Shown: positions 50,218-59,724, counted from the stretch's first letter. The stretch: DNA of 64,000 nt from Pedobacter africanus (GCF_900176535.1 NZ_FWXT01000002.1:248001-312000), one strand, 5' to 3'. The notes: generated from the letters alone by a model not told the origin. Numbers and translations are program-made.

Positions 50218-53202
50218 ATGAAGATCGCAACCTATAACATTAACGGTATTAACGGGAGACTGGCAAACCTGCTTCGCTGGCTGGATCAGGCGCAGCCCGA
50301 TGTCGTGTGTTTGCAGGAGCTGAAATGTGAAACTTCCCGCTTTCCGGAAAAAGCATTGACTGAGGCCGGGTATCAAGCGATTTGGAAGGGAGAGAAAAGC
50401 TGGAATGGGGTAGCGATTTTATCGAAAGATGCAATCCGGGAATTGCGTAATGACCTTCCGGGTGAAGATGATTCCTTTACACACAGCCGGTATATCGAGG
50501 GCTTTACCTTTGGGGTGGTGATTGGCTGCATTTATCTGCCCAACGGAAATCCTTTCCCCGGGCCAAAGTTTGCGTATAAGCTCCGGTGGTTTTCCAGGTT
50601 GATGGAACACGGGCAAACATTATTGGATACCGGCTTGCCGGTTATGCTGGTGGGTGATTACAATGTGATGCCGACTGAACTGGACACTTATAAACCGCAG
50701 AAGTATCTGAACAACGCGCTGTTCAGAACAGAAATCAGGCAGGCGTATGCGGATTTGCTTGCGCAGGGCTGGACGGATGCGATCCGGGAATTGTATCCCG
50801 ATAAGCGGATCTATACGTTTTGGGATTATCTGAGAAAGGCGTACGAGCGGGATGCAGGTCTGCGGCTGGATCATTTTTTATTGAATCCAGAACTGGGTGC
50901 TCGACTTAAATCAAGCGGAGTCGATAAGGAAGTTCGCGGATGGGAAAAGTCCAGCGATCATGCGCCGGTATGGATTGAACTTAGAGAGCCTAACGAGGTT
51001 ACTGAGGATAAGGATTCGGCTGTAAAGAAAACAAAGGGTAAGTCTACAAAGAAGGCTGAAAAATCAAATCATGTTTCTGAAAAGAATAGTAGTGTTTCAG
51101 AGGTGGATTCCTTACCTGAGGATGTTAAGGCATTGCTGGATGCGGCGCCTGTTGCTGAATTGCCTAGAAAGATTAAGGCGATGAAGGCTACGCAGGTCGA
51201 TCAGCCTTTTCATGACGACGGCTGGGTCTATGAGATCAAATGGGATGGTTATCGTGCGTTGGCATTCGTAGAGAATGGGAGTGCGGAATTGGTCTCACGG
51301 AATAATTTGGTGTATGATCATTTTTCGCCCATCAATGAGCTGCTAGGCAGCTGGGGTCTGGATATTGTTTTGGATGGAGAAATTGTGGTACTGGATGAAA
51401 TCGGCTCGCCCAATTTTGTGGCCTTGCAGAACTGGCGCAGTGAAAAGGATTTAAACCTGTTGTTTTATGTGTTTGACGTATTGTGGTATGATGGGAAGCT
51501 GTTAACCGATTACACGTTGCTGGAAAGGCGCTCAGTATTGGAGGCAGTGTTGCCCAAAGAGGATGGACTGATTCGAATCAGCCATCTTTTTGACGCGGAT
51601 GGGGTCGCATTTTATGAGACAGCTAAACGCATGAAACTTGAAGGCATCATTGCCAAGCGGGCAGAAAGTGTATATACCGGTGATGCGCGTTCCAGAGAGT
51701 GGTTGAAAGTGAAAGCTAAGCTTCGCCAGGAAGTGGTGATCGCAGGGTATACGAGGAACGAAGATAGCGGAAAGAATTTTAGTGCTTTAGCAGTTGGTGT
51801 TTATGATGAGGCTGGGGTGCTAAGATATATCGGCAAAGTGGGAACGGGATTTAACGATATAATGCAAAAGGAACTATTGAGGCAGTTTAAGCCTTTGGAG
51901 ACTAAGGTTTGCCCTTTTGATGTGGAACCGGATGTGGATGAACCTTCCAGGTTCCGGCCTAGGAGATTGGGTGCGAAACCGACATGGCTTTTACCTGAGC
52001 TGGTTTGTGAAGTTGAATTCGCAGAAATCAGCCGGGACGGTAAACTCCGGCAGGCGTCTTTTAAGGGATTGCGTGAGGATAAAGATCCTGGCGATGTAGT
52101 ACTGGAAGTCCCTTCTGTAACTGATGAAGTGCTGGAGGATTTTAACGAAGAGGTAGAGGTAAGCGTCGATGAGGCAGCTGAAGCTGATTCGGATACTACT
52201 AAGGTTTCAGCTACTGTTAAACCTTCAAAGTCGGTAAGAGTGAAGGGCGTAAAACGTAAGATGAGCACGAAGCCTTTGCTGGAAGGTAAAAATGAAATAT
52301 CCGAAAAGTATATTGATGGCCATGTCATCAAATTTACGAACCTGAACAAACAATACTGGCCGGAGGATGGGATCACCAAACGAGATATGTTCAACTACTA
52401 CGATCAGATTGCCCCATATATGGTGCCTTACCTGGTGGACCGGCCGATGTCGCTGAACCGTTTTCCCGGAGGAATCCACGGGCAGAGTTTTTACCAGAAG
52501 AATGTGGCAGAGACGGCACCTGAGTGGGCGCATACCATGCCGCATACCAATGAAAAGGGAGAGGAGAGGGAATATTTATTAGGTCATGACCGCGCTACAC
52601 TTTTATGGATGGCGACTTTAAGTTGCATTGAAATGAATCCATGGTTCAGCCGGGTCGGCTCGCCGGACAATCCGGATTATTGCGTGATTGATCTGGATCC
52701 GGATAAAAATACTTTCGAGCAGGTGATCGAGGCCGCCCAGGTGACCAAATCCGTATTGGATGGGATGGGGGTACCTTCGTATGTCAAAACTTCAGGGTCA
52801 ACCGGGATTCACATTTATGTGCCACTGGGTGCAAAGTATACCTATGATCAGTCGCAGCTGTTTGCGGAGGTAGTAGTCAAGCTGGTGCACAGGCTATTGC
52901 CATCTTATACCACTTTGGAAAGGATGATTTCCAACCGTGGCGGCAAGATGTACCTGGACTTTTTACAGAACCGGCCCGGGGCAACGATTGCCGGGGTCTA
53001 TTCACTTCGGCCTAAACCCGGGGCAACCGTATCAATGCCCTTGTATTGGGATGAAGTGAAGCCAGGACTGACCATGCGTGACTTTACGATCCATAATGCT
53101 GTTGACCGTTTACGTGAGGTTGGTGATTTGTTTACAGGGGTTTTAGGTGACGGAATAGATATGGTCGCCGCCATCGGAAAAGCACGGGATACTTTCGGAT
53201 GA
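50218..53202 (+). CDS. ligD: exonuclease III fused to DNA ligase D (ExoIII - ligase - polymerase)
   Basis: A 994-residue three-domain enzyme in one frame. Residues 1-258 form a complete exonuclease III/AP endonuclease domain: MKIATYNINGINGR, metal ligand in LQELKCE (Glu34), GDYNVMPTELD (Asp147) and the final SSDHAPVWIEL (His248). A lysine/serine-rich linker (about 262-300) leads to the ligase domain with the nucleotidyl lysine in EIKWDGYR (Lys341), DGEIVVLDE, EGIIAKRAES and WLKVKAKLRQE. A second acidic/basic linker precedes the polymerase domain (about 694-994) with IDLDPDKN (Asp825, Asp827) and YVKTSGSTGIHIYVPLG. There is no phosphoesterase domain. ATG at 50218 was preferred to GTG at 50206 because the nuclease fold begins there. 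Confidence 0.93.
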   Translation: MKIATYNINGINGRLANLLRWLDQAQPDVVCLQELKCETSRFPEKALTEAGYQAIWKGEKSWNGVAILSKDAIRELRNDLPGEDDSFTHSRYIEGFTFGVVIGCIYLPNGNPFPGPKFAYKLRWFSRLMEHGQTLLDTGLPVMLVGDYNVMPTELDTYKPQKYLNNALFRTEIRQAYADLLAQGWTDAIRELYPDKRIYTFWDYLRKAYERDAGLRLDHFLLNPELGARLKSSGVDKEVRGWEKSSDHAPVWIELREPNEVTEDKDSAVKKTKGKSTKKAEKSNHVSEKNSSVSEVDSLPEDVKALLDAAPVAELPRKIKAMKATQVDQPFHDDGWVYEIKWDGYRALAFVENGSAELVSRNNLVYDHFSPINELLGSWGLDIVLDGEIVVLDEIGSPNFVALQNWRSEKDLNLLFYVFDVLWYDGKLLTDYTLLERRSVLEAVLPKEDGLIRISHLFDADGVAFYETAKRMKLEGIIAKRAESVYTGDARSREWLKVKAKLRQEVVIAGYTRNEDSGKNFSALAVGVYDEAGVLRYIGKVGTGFNDIMQKELLRQFKPLETKVCPFDVEPDVDEPSRFRPRRLGAKPTWLLPELVCEVEFAEISRDGKLRQASFKGLREDKDPGDVVLEVPSVTDEVLEDFNEEVEVSVDEAAEADSDTTKVSATVKPSKSVRVKGVKRKMSTKPLLEGKNEISEKYIDGHVIKFTNLNKQYWPEDGITKRDMFNYYDQIAPYMVPYLVDRPMSLNRFPGGIHGQSFYQKNVAETAPEWAHTMPHTNEKGEEREYLLGHDRATLLWMATLSCIEMNPWFSRVGSPDNPDYCVIDLDPDKNTFEQVIEAAQVTKSVLDGMGVPSYVKTSGSTGIHIYVPLGAKYTYDQSQLFAEVVVKLVHRLLPSYTTLERMISNRGGKMYLDFLQNRPGATIAGVYSLRPKPGATVSMPLYWDEVKPGLTMRDFTIHNAVDRLREVGDLFTGVLGDGIDMVAAIGKARDTFG

Positions 53203-53277
53203 TTTTTGGAAGTTAAAAACTTTTTGGTGGGTTAAGTAGTTCTAGTGCTGTAATAGCTGAATAAACTTAAAGTCTGA

Positions 53278-54777
53278 ATGAAAAGAAAATTATACCATTA
53301 TCAGGAGAGTGATGTCGAACTGCTTTTTAATAAGCTGGAACAACGACCGTTTAATCACCGTTTGCTTTACCAATTGCCTACCGGAGGTGGAAAGACTGTC
53401 GTTTTTTCAGAAATTGCGATGAAGTTCATTAAAAAGTACAATAAAAAGGTAATCGTGCTGACTCACCGGAAGGAATTGTGTGACCAAACTTCCGCTGCGG
53501 TAAAGCTGAGTGGGATCAGTACAAAAGTAATCGACAGTTCAGTAAAAAAAATCGCCAGGCGGGAAGGCTATGCATGTTATGTAGCAATGGTAGAAACGCT
53601 GAAAAACCGGATAAATGACAAGCTGGTTAACGTTGATGATGTGGGTCTGGTGATTGTAGATGAGGCCCATCACAATTCCTTTCATAAGCTGCTTGGTAAG
53701 TTTAAAAATGCTTCTGTTATTGGTGTTACCGCTACTCCGTTCAGTTCAGATGTTAATCTGCCTATGCGCAGGAATTACAACGAGCTGGTTGTTGGCGCTC
53801 CAATTTGTTCGTTAATCGAATCGGGCTATCTCGCAAGGCCATTTACATGGAAATACGATGTGGAGCTCAATACGCTAAAAACCGGTATTCACGGAGATTT
53901 TACGGTCAGTACCTCTGACGAGCTCTATAGTTCAAAGCCCATGCTGGACCTGTTGGTACATGCCTATGAGCGTCATTCCAAAAATAAGAAGACACTTATT
54001 TTCAATAACGGCATTTTTACCTCCCGTAAGGTAGAGGAAGTTTTCAGTGCCCTGGGATACCCCATCCGACACCTGGACAATAAGACCAGTCCAGCTGAAA
54101 GAAAGGAAATTTTACAGTGGCTAAAAAAGACGAGGGGGGCGATTCTTACTTCTGTTTCGATTCTTACTACTGGTTTCGATGAACCAACAATTCAGACTGT
54201 GATACTGAACCGCGCAACTACTTCAATTACACTCTATCATCAGATGATTGGCAGAGGATCACGAAGGTTGCCTCAGAAAAAGACGTTTTCAATAATAGAT
54301 TTGGGAAACAATACGGAACGCTTTGGTGAATGGGCTGCGCCGATTGACTGGCAGCATGTGTTTGAGAACCCCGAAACTTATCATGAAATGTTGAACAGCA
54401 GAACCAGTTACCAGGCCCATCAGATCCCGTCCGACATGCGTGACAAATTTCCGGCCAGCAGGGAGATTTCTTTTGATGTGCAGGCTGCTCACCAGGCGGC
54501 GTTGGAAAGTGGAAAGAAAGCCAGGGTGGTGATACGGGATTCCATTCGCCAGCACGCACTGATGTGTGTGGATAACAGTGATTCGATTATCCAGGCACTG
54601 GAGTTAACCGCTGAACTGAATAAAGAGATTGACTGGAGGATTAAACAGTACGGCAAGTGTCTTGGGAAAGTGACCAAAAATTACACAGACTGGTTAAAGG
54701 AGGATTATATGGTTAAGCTTAAAAAGCTGATCGAAAAGATCATGGGGAGAAGGGTGTTGTTAAAAGCGGCAGTTTAA
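53278..54777 (+). CDS. SF2 DEAD/DEAH-type helicase (RadD/SSL2-like)
   Basis: A 499-residue superfamily 2 helicase: motif I LPTGGGKTVVFSE, motif Ia VLTHRKELCDQT, motif II VIVDEAHHNS, motif III GVTATPF, and motifs V-VI TGFDEPTIQ and QMIGRGSRR. The C-terminal 120 residues are unassigned. It lies 75 bp after the ExoIII-LigD gene on the same strand. RadD-like helicases act in double-strand-break repair, which fits the neighbours. A weak AAGTT/AACTT hairpin at 53210-53222 may separate the two genes. Confidence 0.88.
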   Translation: MKRKLYHYQESDVELLFNKLEQRPFNHRLLYQLPTGGGKTVVFSEIAMKFIKKYNKKVIVLTHRKELCDQTSAAVKLSGISTKVIDSSVKKIARREGYACYVAMVETLKNRINDKLVNVDDVGLVIVDEAHHNSFHKLLGKFKNASVIGVTATPFSSDVNLPMRRNYNELVVGAPICSLIESGYLARPFTWKYDVELNTLKTGIHGDFTVSTSDELYSSKPMLDLLVHAYERHSKNKKTLIFNNGIFTSRKVEEVFSALGYPIRHLDNKTSPAERKEILQWLKKTRGAILTSVSILTTGFDEPTIQTVILNRATTSITLYHQMIGRGSRRLPQKKTFSIIDLGNNTERFGEWAAPIDWQHVFENPETYHEMLNSRTSYQAHQIPSDMRDKFPASREISFDVQAAHQAALESGKKARVVIRDSIRQHALMCVDNSDSIIQALELTAELNKEIDWRIKQYGKCLGKVTKNYTDWLKEDYMVKLKKLIEKIMGRRVLLKAAV

Positions 54778-54816
54778 ACTATTCAAAAATAACCTATGTT
54801 ATGGAAAGGAGGAATT

Positions 54817-55017
54817 ATGCCATGGTATAACGGAGCTTACCCACCATCTTATAAAAACCAGCCCGTACACATTCGTGAAAAGGCGACTGAAATCGCTAAT
54901 GAGATTTTAAAGGAAGATGGTGATGAAGGAATTGCAATTGCAACCGGGCTGAAAAAGGCCAGGGAATATTTTGAGGAACATCCGGAAGAAAAGCCTCGGG
55001 GTTCAAATGGAGATTGA
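54817..55017 (+). CDS. small conserved hypothetical protein
   Basis: Sixty-six residues (MPWYNGAYPPSYKNQPVHIR, then EKATEIANEILKEDGDEGIA). A strong ribosome binding site, AAAGGAGG at 54806, decides for the ATG at 54817 over the in-frame ATG at 54796. Similar short proteins with a PPS-K-QP start and an IAN helix occur beside stress genes in other bacteria. Their role is unknown. Confidence 0.7.
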   Translation: MPWYNGAYPPSYKNQPVHIREKATEIANEILKEDGDEGIAIATGLKKAREYFEEHPEEKPRGSNGD

Positions 55018-55053
55018 TCAGAAGAATTTGTTTATTAATAGCGAAAACAGAAC

Positions 55054-55509
55054 ATGGAAAATAATAAGGAAATCATCAGCGATTTGAAAGGTCTGGTAAA
55101 TATTGTCAATGATGGCAAAGAAGGTTATGAGTCCGCTTCGCAGACTACGGAAAGTCTTGAGCTTCAGGATTTGTTCTTAAAGTATTCTGCTCAGCGGGCA
55201 GGATATGCGATGGAGTTGAAAGCACACCTTGCCCGGCATGGTGGGGAATCGGATAATGAAGAAGGTGGCGTTCTGGGAGTGCTGCATAGGGCCTGGATTG
55301 ATATCAAACAGGCTTTAAGCAGTAAAGAAGATGTAGCTATTTTAAGCGCGATAGAAACGGGCGAAAAATCGGCAATCGAAAAATATGATGAAATACTGGA
55401 TGAGGAAACGCTGCATGCAGATCATCTGGAGTTACTGCAACGCCAGCGTACCGGGATTCTGGAAGCTTTGAAGGAAGTGGAAACTTACCGCATTCGTCTG
55501 GAGCATTAA
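55054..55509 (+). CDS. DUF2383 (PA2169-type) four-helix-bundle protein
   Basis: A 151-residue helical protein with the family's DLKGLVNIVNDGKEGYESAS start, the FLKYSAQRAGYAMELKAHL helix, GVLHRAWIDIKQALS and GEKSAIEKYDEIL. The conserved glutamates and histidines suggest a ferritin-like metal site. Proteins of this family are usually stress induced. It may form an operon with the small gene 36 bp upstream. Confidence 0.87.
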   Translation: MENNKEIISDLKGLVNIVNDGKEGYESASQTTESLELQDLFLKYSAQRAGYAMELKAHLARHGGESDNEEGGVLGVLHRAWIDIKQALSSKEDVAILSAIETGEKSAIEKYDEILDEETLHADHLELLQRQRTGILEALKEVETYRIRLEH

Positions 55510-55588
55510 TTATATTTAGATTTTGGTGATATTTATTGGTTCAGAGATTCTTTTTAGGGGTATCTGAACTAGTTTTTTAGATAAACGC

Positions 55589-56125
55589 ATGCAGCAAACT
55601 ACTTTTGAAATTTTAAATCTTACTGATGATGGCGTTATTCCCAATAGTAAGTACCCGGTAATCTTTTATCATCATGTTTTTACAATGGAAGGTGAACCTG
55701 CGGCTGCTTTCCTGGAGCACAGGTTTGCAGAAAATGGCTGGAGCAATGCTTTTCGCTGGCGGGTGTATAGTTATCATCACTATCATACCAATACTCATGA
55801 AGTGCTGGGCGTTTACGCTGGAAATGCTTTGTTACAACTTGGTGGACCCAAGGGAGAAAAAATGCATGTCCGGCCCGGAGACGTGCTGATTTTACCGGCG
55901 GGTACAGGGCATATCTGTTTGAGTCACAGTGATGATTTTGCTGTGGTTGGAGCTTATCCAAATGGTGTTGAGCCTGATCTGGTTAAAATTACTGATACGC
56001 GGCCGGAAGGAATTGCTGATAAAGTTGATGCTGTTCCGGTACCGGAAAAAGATCCATTTTTTGGCAGCACTCCTCCAGGTATGGTCAGCTCATGGGTGGA
56101 GCGTGAGGAAAGAGAATATAATTAA
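55589..56125 (+). CDS. cupin-domain protein (YjlB-like)
   Basis: A 178-residue protein with a cupin barrel. YHHYHTNTHEVLGVYAGNAL holds the first metal-ligand motif (H-x-H type plus Glu) and VRPGDVLILPAGTGHICLSH the second. It has the length and C-terminal PFFGSTPPGM segment of YjlB-type cupins. The reaction is unknown. It stands between the DUF2383 gene and the convergent AlkB gene. Confidence 0.85.
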   Translation: MQQTTFEILNLTDDGVIPNSKYPVIFYHHVFTMEGEPAAAFLEHRFAENGWSNAFRWRVYSYHHYHTNTHEVLGVYAGNALLQLGGPKGEKMHVRPGDVLILPAGTGHICLSHSDDFAVVGAYPNGVEPDLVKITDTRPEGIADKVDAVPVPEKDPFFGSTPPGMVSSWVEREEREYN

Positions 56126-56140
56126 TCCCTTCCCGGTTAT

Positions 56141-56767
56141 TTATCTGCCTTCAAAATAAACTGGTTTAAGCGATTCTGAGATGCGGAAGGTGAGATTGAT
56201 CCTTGGGCCAATTTCCCGTGCGGTCTTGGGGATGTGGTGCTCATAATGTTCCTGCATAGTCTCACCCATCAGCAGCAGGCTTCCGTGCGTAAGCGGTATG
56301 TCTAATTGTTGAATGTCTTTTCTTGTTTTGTGCCGTACCTTAAAAATCCTGGTATCACCAAAGGTGACCGAGGCAATGTGGTGGTGCTTGCCGTCGGCAG
56401 GTAGGTTGTCACTGTGCCAGGCCACAGAATCTTTTCCATCGCGGTACAGGTTTAGCAGTACCCGGTCAAAGTTGATTTCGGTGATCTGCTCCACGGCTTG
56501 TTTAATTTCTAATAATAAGGGTGTCCAGGCATGCCCGTTTGCTCCGCCGTAATATGCGGTTAGCCGCGGGTCTGGTATTACTTTGTCGTACATTTTACGA
56601 ATGCGCTGCTGCCAGGGTGTCTCCTTAAGCAGGGTGTGGTAGTAAAGATCGGCCTCCGCTTTATTAAAAAAACGCTGCCATAACCTTAGTTCGGTATCAG
56701 GCAACTTAAAGTCTATATACCTTTTAATGCCTCCCTCAAATAGTGCCGTCTCTCCAAAAAGGTTCAT
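56141..56767 (-). CDS. alkB: AlkB-family alpha-ketoglutarate-dependent dioxygenase
   Basis: A 208-residue DNA/RNA-repair dioxygenase that removes alkyl groups from bases using iron and 2-oxoglutarate. The iron ligands appear in VAWHSDNLP (His, Asp) and HYEHHIPK (second His), and the 2-oxoglutarate arginines in GPRINLTFR. RLTAYYGGANGHAWTP is the usual substrate-lid region. The frame extends to 56782, but the ATG at 56767 (MNLFGETALF) fits the family. It ends 15 bp from the convergent cupin gene. Confidence 0.92.
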   Translation of the reverse strand: MNLFGETALFEGGIKRYIDFKLPDTELRLWQRFFNKAEADLYYHTLLKETPWQQRIRKMYDKVIPDPRLTAYYGGANGHAWTPLLLEIKQAVEQITEINFDRVLLNLYRDGKDSVAWHSDNLPADGKHHHIASVTFGDTRIFKVRHKTRKDIQQLDIPLTHGSLLLMGETMQEHYEHHIPKTAREIGPRINLTFRISESLKPVYFEGR

Positions 56768-56905
56768 CCTGCAATTTAGCAATTTAATTTTTAAAGCTAA
56801 AAATATTAGTATTTATAATTTACTTATGTTCTTTGTGTGGAAGTATTGTTTTCTCCGAATAAATTCCTAAAATTTGAGCTAAACAAACAATTAACGACTT
56901 CAACA

Positions 56906-58366
56906 ATGGCAATTGGATTTACCCCAAAATATAAGCAGGAATTTGCTTTATCTGTTTTCACACCGCAACAGTATATCGTACTGGCACTATCGGCAGCAAA
57001 GTCTCTGAACTGGGAAATATTAGATCCCAGTAACATTGGATTTACAGCCCTCGCCAAGGGAGGTATGTTTTCAGACCCAGCAATGATCAAATTCAAGGTT
57101 GTAGAAAATCTGGTTAGTGTAGAAAGCAGCACCCTTGGAAACGCCATGGCAGATTTCGGCAAAAACAAAAAGAACGTTGGGCAGTTGCTTGATGCTATTA
57201 AGGAACTAGAGCCAAATTTTACTGCTGAAGATCTAGATCGGCAATACGATAGTTTAGCGCGTGTTCCTGATGAACAGGATGTTCTGCAGCAGGCTCCGGC
57301 TACAGCAAAAGAAAATTTTAAGGACTTTATTGGACTATTTGTTCCGCGTAAGGGATATTTTGTAACCCCACTTATTGTAGACCTGAACCTAGTCATTTTT
57401 GCTGTGATGGCATTTTGTGGCGTTGGTATTTTCGAACCTGAGAGCGAGAGCCTGATCAATTGGGGTGCAAATTTCAAACCCGAAACACTTAACCAGCCCT
57501 GGCGCTTAATTACCAATTGTTTTCTACATATCGGCATTTTTCACCTGCTGATGAATATGTATGCGCTGATTTACATCGGCTTACTTTTGGAACCCTATCT
57601 TGGAAAACTACGTTTTTTATCCGCATATCTTCTGGCTGGTATTGGTGCAAGTGTAGCCAGTTTATGGTGGCACGACCTTACCATTAGTGCAGGGGCATCG
57701 GGAGCTATATTTGGTATGTATGGCGTGTTTTTGGCGATGCTTACCACCAAACTTATAGATGAAAGCGTACGTAAAACCCTGTTAACCAGTATCAGCGTAT
57801 TTGTAGGATATAACCTGCTTTATGGCGTTACCGGAGGGATAGATAATGCGGCCCATATAGGAGGGCTGTTTAGTGGCCTTATGATTGGGTACGTTATGAT
57901 ACCAAGTTTAAAACGTTACGAAGTTTTGAAACTTAAGCTGGTTACCATTGCCGTGCTCTGTGTGCTGATATTAAGTACCTCTTTTGCGGTATACCAAAGT
58001 ATGCCCAATAACATTGCGGAGTATGAAAAAAGGATTAAGCCCTTTGCTTATAATGAATCGATGGCTATGGAAGTTTTCAATTTGCCTGAAAATACTTCTA
58101 CGTCAAAAACACTTTATGAGATTAAAAACCGGGGGATTTATTACTGGAAAGAGAACATCAAGCTCATCAATGAACTGGATTCAATGGACCTTCCAGAGGT
58201 ACTTCACAAAAAACATGCGTTGTTGATCAATTACTGTCAGTTGCGGATCAAGTATTACGAAGTGCTTTATAAAGCATTTGAAGAAGACACTGAGAAATAC
58301 AAAAACGAGCTTGAAGGGTATAATGGACAAATAGAGGCAGTAATTAATAAAATTGAAGCGCAGTAA
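56906..58366 (+). CDS. rhomboid-family intramembrane serine protease
   Basis: A 486-residue protein. The first 145 residues are a cytoplasmic domain. Six or seven helices follow, with the rhomboid features WRLITNCFLHIGIFHLLMNM, catalytic serine in ISAGASGAIFGM (Ser265) and catalytic histidine in IDNAAHIGGL (His317). About 150 further residues form a helical C-terminal domain. An in-frame GTG at 56837 would add 23 residues. ATG at 56906 was chosen because MAIGFTPKYK starts the conserved part. The substrate is unknown. Confidence 0.9.
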   Translation: MAIGFTPKYKQEFALSVFTPQQYIVLALSAAKSLNWEILDPSNIGFTALAKGGMFSDPAMIKFKVVENLVSVESSTLGNAMADFGKNKKNVGQLLDAIKELEPNFTAEDLDRQYDSLARVPDEQDVLQQAPATAKENFKDFIGLFVPRKGYFVTPLIVDLNLVIFAVMAFCGVGIFEPESESLINWGANFKPETLNQPWRLITNCFLHIGIFHLLMNMYALIYIGLLLEPYLGKLRFLSAYLLAGIGASVASLWWHDLTISAGASGAIFGMYGVFLAMLTTKLIDESVRKTLLTSISVFVGYNLLYGVTGGIDNAAHIGGLFSGLMIGYVMIPSLKRYEVLKLKLVTIAVLCVLILSTSFAVYQSMPNNIAEYEKRIKPFAYNESMAMEVFNLPENTSTSKTLYEIKNRGIYYWKENIKLINELDSMDLPEVLHKKHALLINYCQLRIKYYEVLYKAFEEDTEKYKNELEGYNGQIEAVINKIEAQ

Positions 58367-58402
58367 AAAGCATTATGCGTTATAGAATTAATTTCATTGG
58401 AT

Positions 58403-58831
58403 ATGGATATTTTTCAGGAAACATTAACCTTGCGGGCAAGAAAAAGGGGATTCCATCTGATCACTGAAGAAGTAGTTGCAGCTATGCCACAAATAACTTC
58501 CCTTACAAAGGGAATCTGCCAGATTTTTATACAGCATACTTCAGCTTCGCTTACGATAAATGAAAATGCCGACCCTACGGTACGCACTGATTTTGAGATG
58601 TTTTTTAACAAGTCGGTTCCCGAAAACGATCCGGACTATGTACACGATTACGAAGGCTCAGATGATATGCCCGCACACTTAAAATCAGCTATTCTGGGTA
58701 GTTCTGTGAGCATTCCTATAAGGAATGGCAGGCTTGCTTTGGGCACCTGGCAAGGGATTTACCTTTGTGAACATCGTAATTACGGTGGGGGGCGAAGATT
58801 GGTTGTTACAGCATGGGGAGAAATACAATAA
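58403..58831 (+). CDS. YjbQ/UPF0047-family protein
   Basis: A 142-residue protein with the family signatures GICQIFIQHTSASLTINENA, VHDYEGSDDMPAHLKSAILG and LGTWQGIYLCEHR. The histidines in IQHTSAS, PAHLK and CEHR line the proposed metal site. Some members show thiamine-phosphate-synthase-like activity. A TTG at 58397 in frame is a less likely start. Confidence 0.9.
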   Translation: MDIFQETLTLRARKRGFHLITEEVVAAMPQITSLTKGICQIFIQHTSASLTINENADPTVRTDFEMFFNKSVPENDPDYVHDYEGSDDMPAHLKSAILGSSVSIPIRNGRLALGTWQGIYLCEHRNYGGGRRLVVTAWGEIQ

Positions 58832-58890
58832 TTTCAGCTTTCAGTTATGGAAACCTCAGGATTTAAACATCTATAATTAAAACCGCCATT

Positions 58891-59724
58891 ATGAACTATA
58901 AAATCAAAACTCCTGTAACACTAACTGCCATCTTTACACTTCTGCTGTTCAATTTAACTTGTGTTTTTGCTCAACAGCCACCTGTGGAATTCTTCAACGG
59001 ATTGAAGGCTATGCCTGTCAATAGGGCACAAGCTAAAAATGATATGATGATCAGCATTGCAAAAATGCCTGCCTTTCATGGAGCATATCATTTCTTAGGT
59101 GTTTTATATTCCGAAGACCAGCAACAGGATTCGGCAATTTATTATCTTGAAAAGGCAGTCAGTTTAAATACCGCCAATGTAAATAAAACCAGAGAGATGT
59201 CCCTTGCCCGGTTAATAGAAGCTTATACCTTTAAGCAGGATTTCGAAAAGGCATACCACACTGGTTTGGAAGCTTATGGGCTTTATCCTGAAAACAAAGC
59301 AATTGCGATGAACTTTAAAGACGCCTGTATCTGGTCGTACTACATCAGACATACGGGGCTAAATAAAAGCTATTTATCACCGATAATCATGGATGAATAC
59401 GAGGTTAACTCCATACCACAGGAATATCTGATCACCAGAAAACTGATCCATAACGGAGAAAGGCTGCAGGTTACAGGACAGTCCCTGAAAACCATCAATA
59501 AATTAAATTACGACGTTTTAAAATGTATAACTGCAACAGACAAAAAAGAAAGGGAACTGAAATTTAAATTAAGCTGGGATATGAATACTGAGTTTGGTGG
59601 TAAAGTATTTCCCACCGAAATTGTGATCAACAACAACAGAAATGCCATATATGAAAGAATTGGTGCATTACTGGTTAAGGATCCTAGGGTTGACCTGAAA
59701 ACCGAGATCGAAAAGTTAAAATGA
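58891..59724 (+). CDS. secreted TPR-like hypothetical protein
   Basis: A 277-residue protein with a signal peptide (cleavage near VFAQQ). Residues about 60-155 contain tetratricopeptide-like helices (AYHFLGVLYSEDQQQDSAIY, AYTFKQDFEKAYHTGLEAYG). The C-terminal third is unlike TPR and contains LKCITATDKKERELKFKLSW. That coding stretch (59508-59597) is repeated at 63911-64000. The function is unknown. Confidence 0.7.
   Translation: MNYKIKTPVTLTAIFTLLLFNLTCVFAQQPPVEFFNGLKAMPVNRAQAKNDMMISIAKMPAFHGAYHFLGVLYSEDQQQDSAIYYLEKAVSLNTANVNKTREMSLARLIEAYTFKQDFEKAYHTGLEAYGLYPENKAIAMNFKDACIWSYYIRHTGLNKSYLSPIIMDEYEVNSIPQEYLITRKLIHNGERLQVTGQSLKTINKLNYDVLKCITATDKKERELKFKLSWDMNTEFGGKVFPTEIVINNNRNAIYERIGALLVKDPRVDLKTEIEKLK

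Noticed and set aside
53210..53227. A terminator between ExoIII-LigD and the helicase (AAGTT-AAA-AACTTTTT).
   Set aside because: The stem is only five A/T-rich pairs, too weak to claim.
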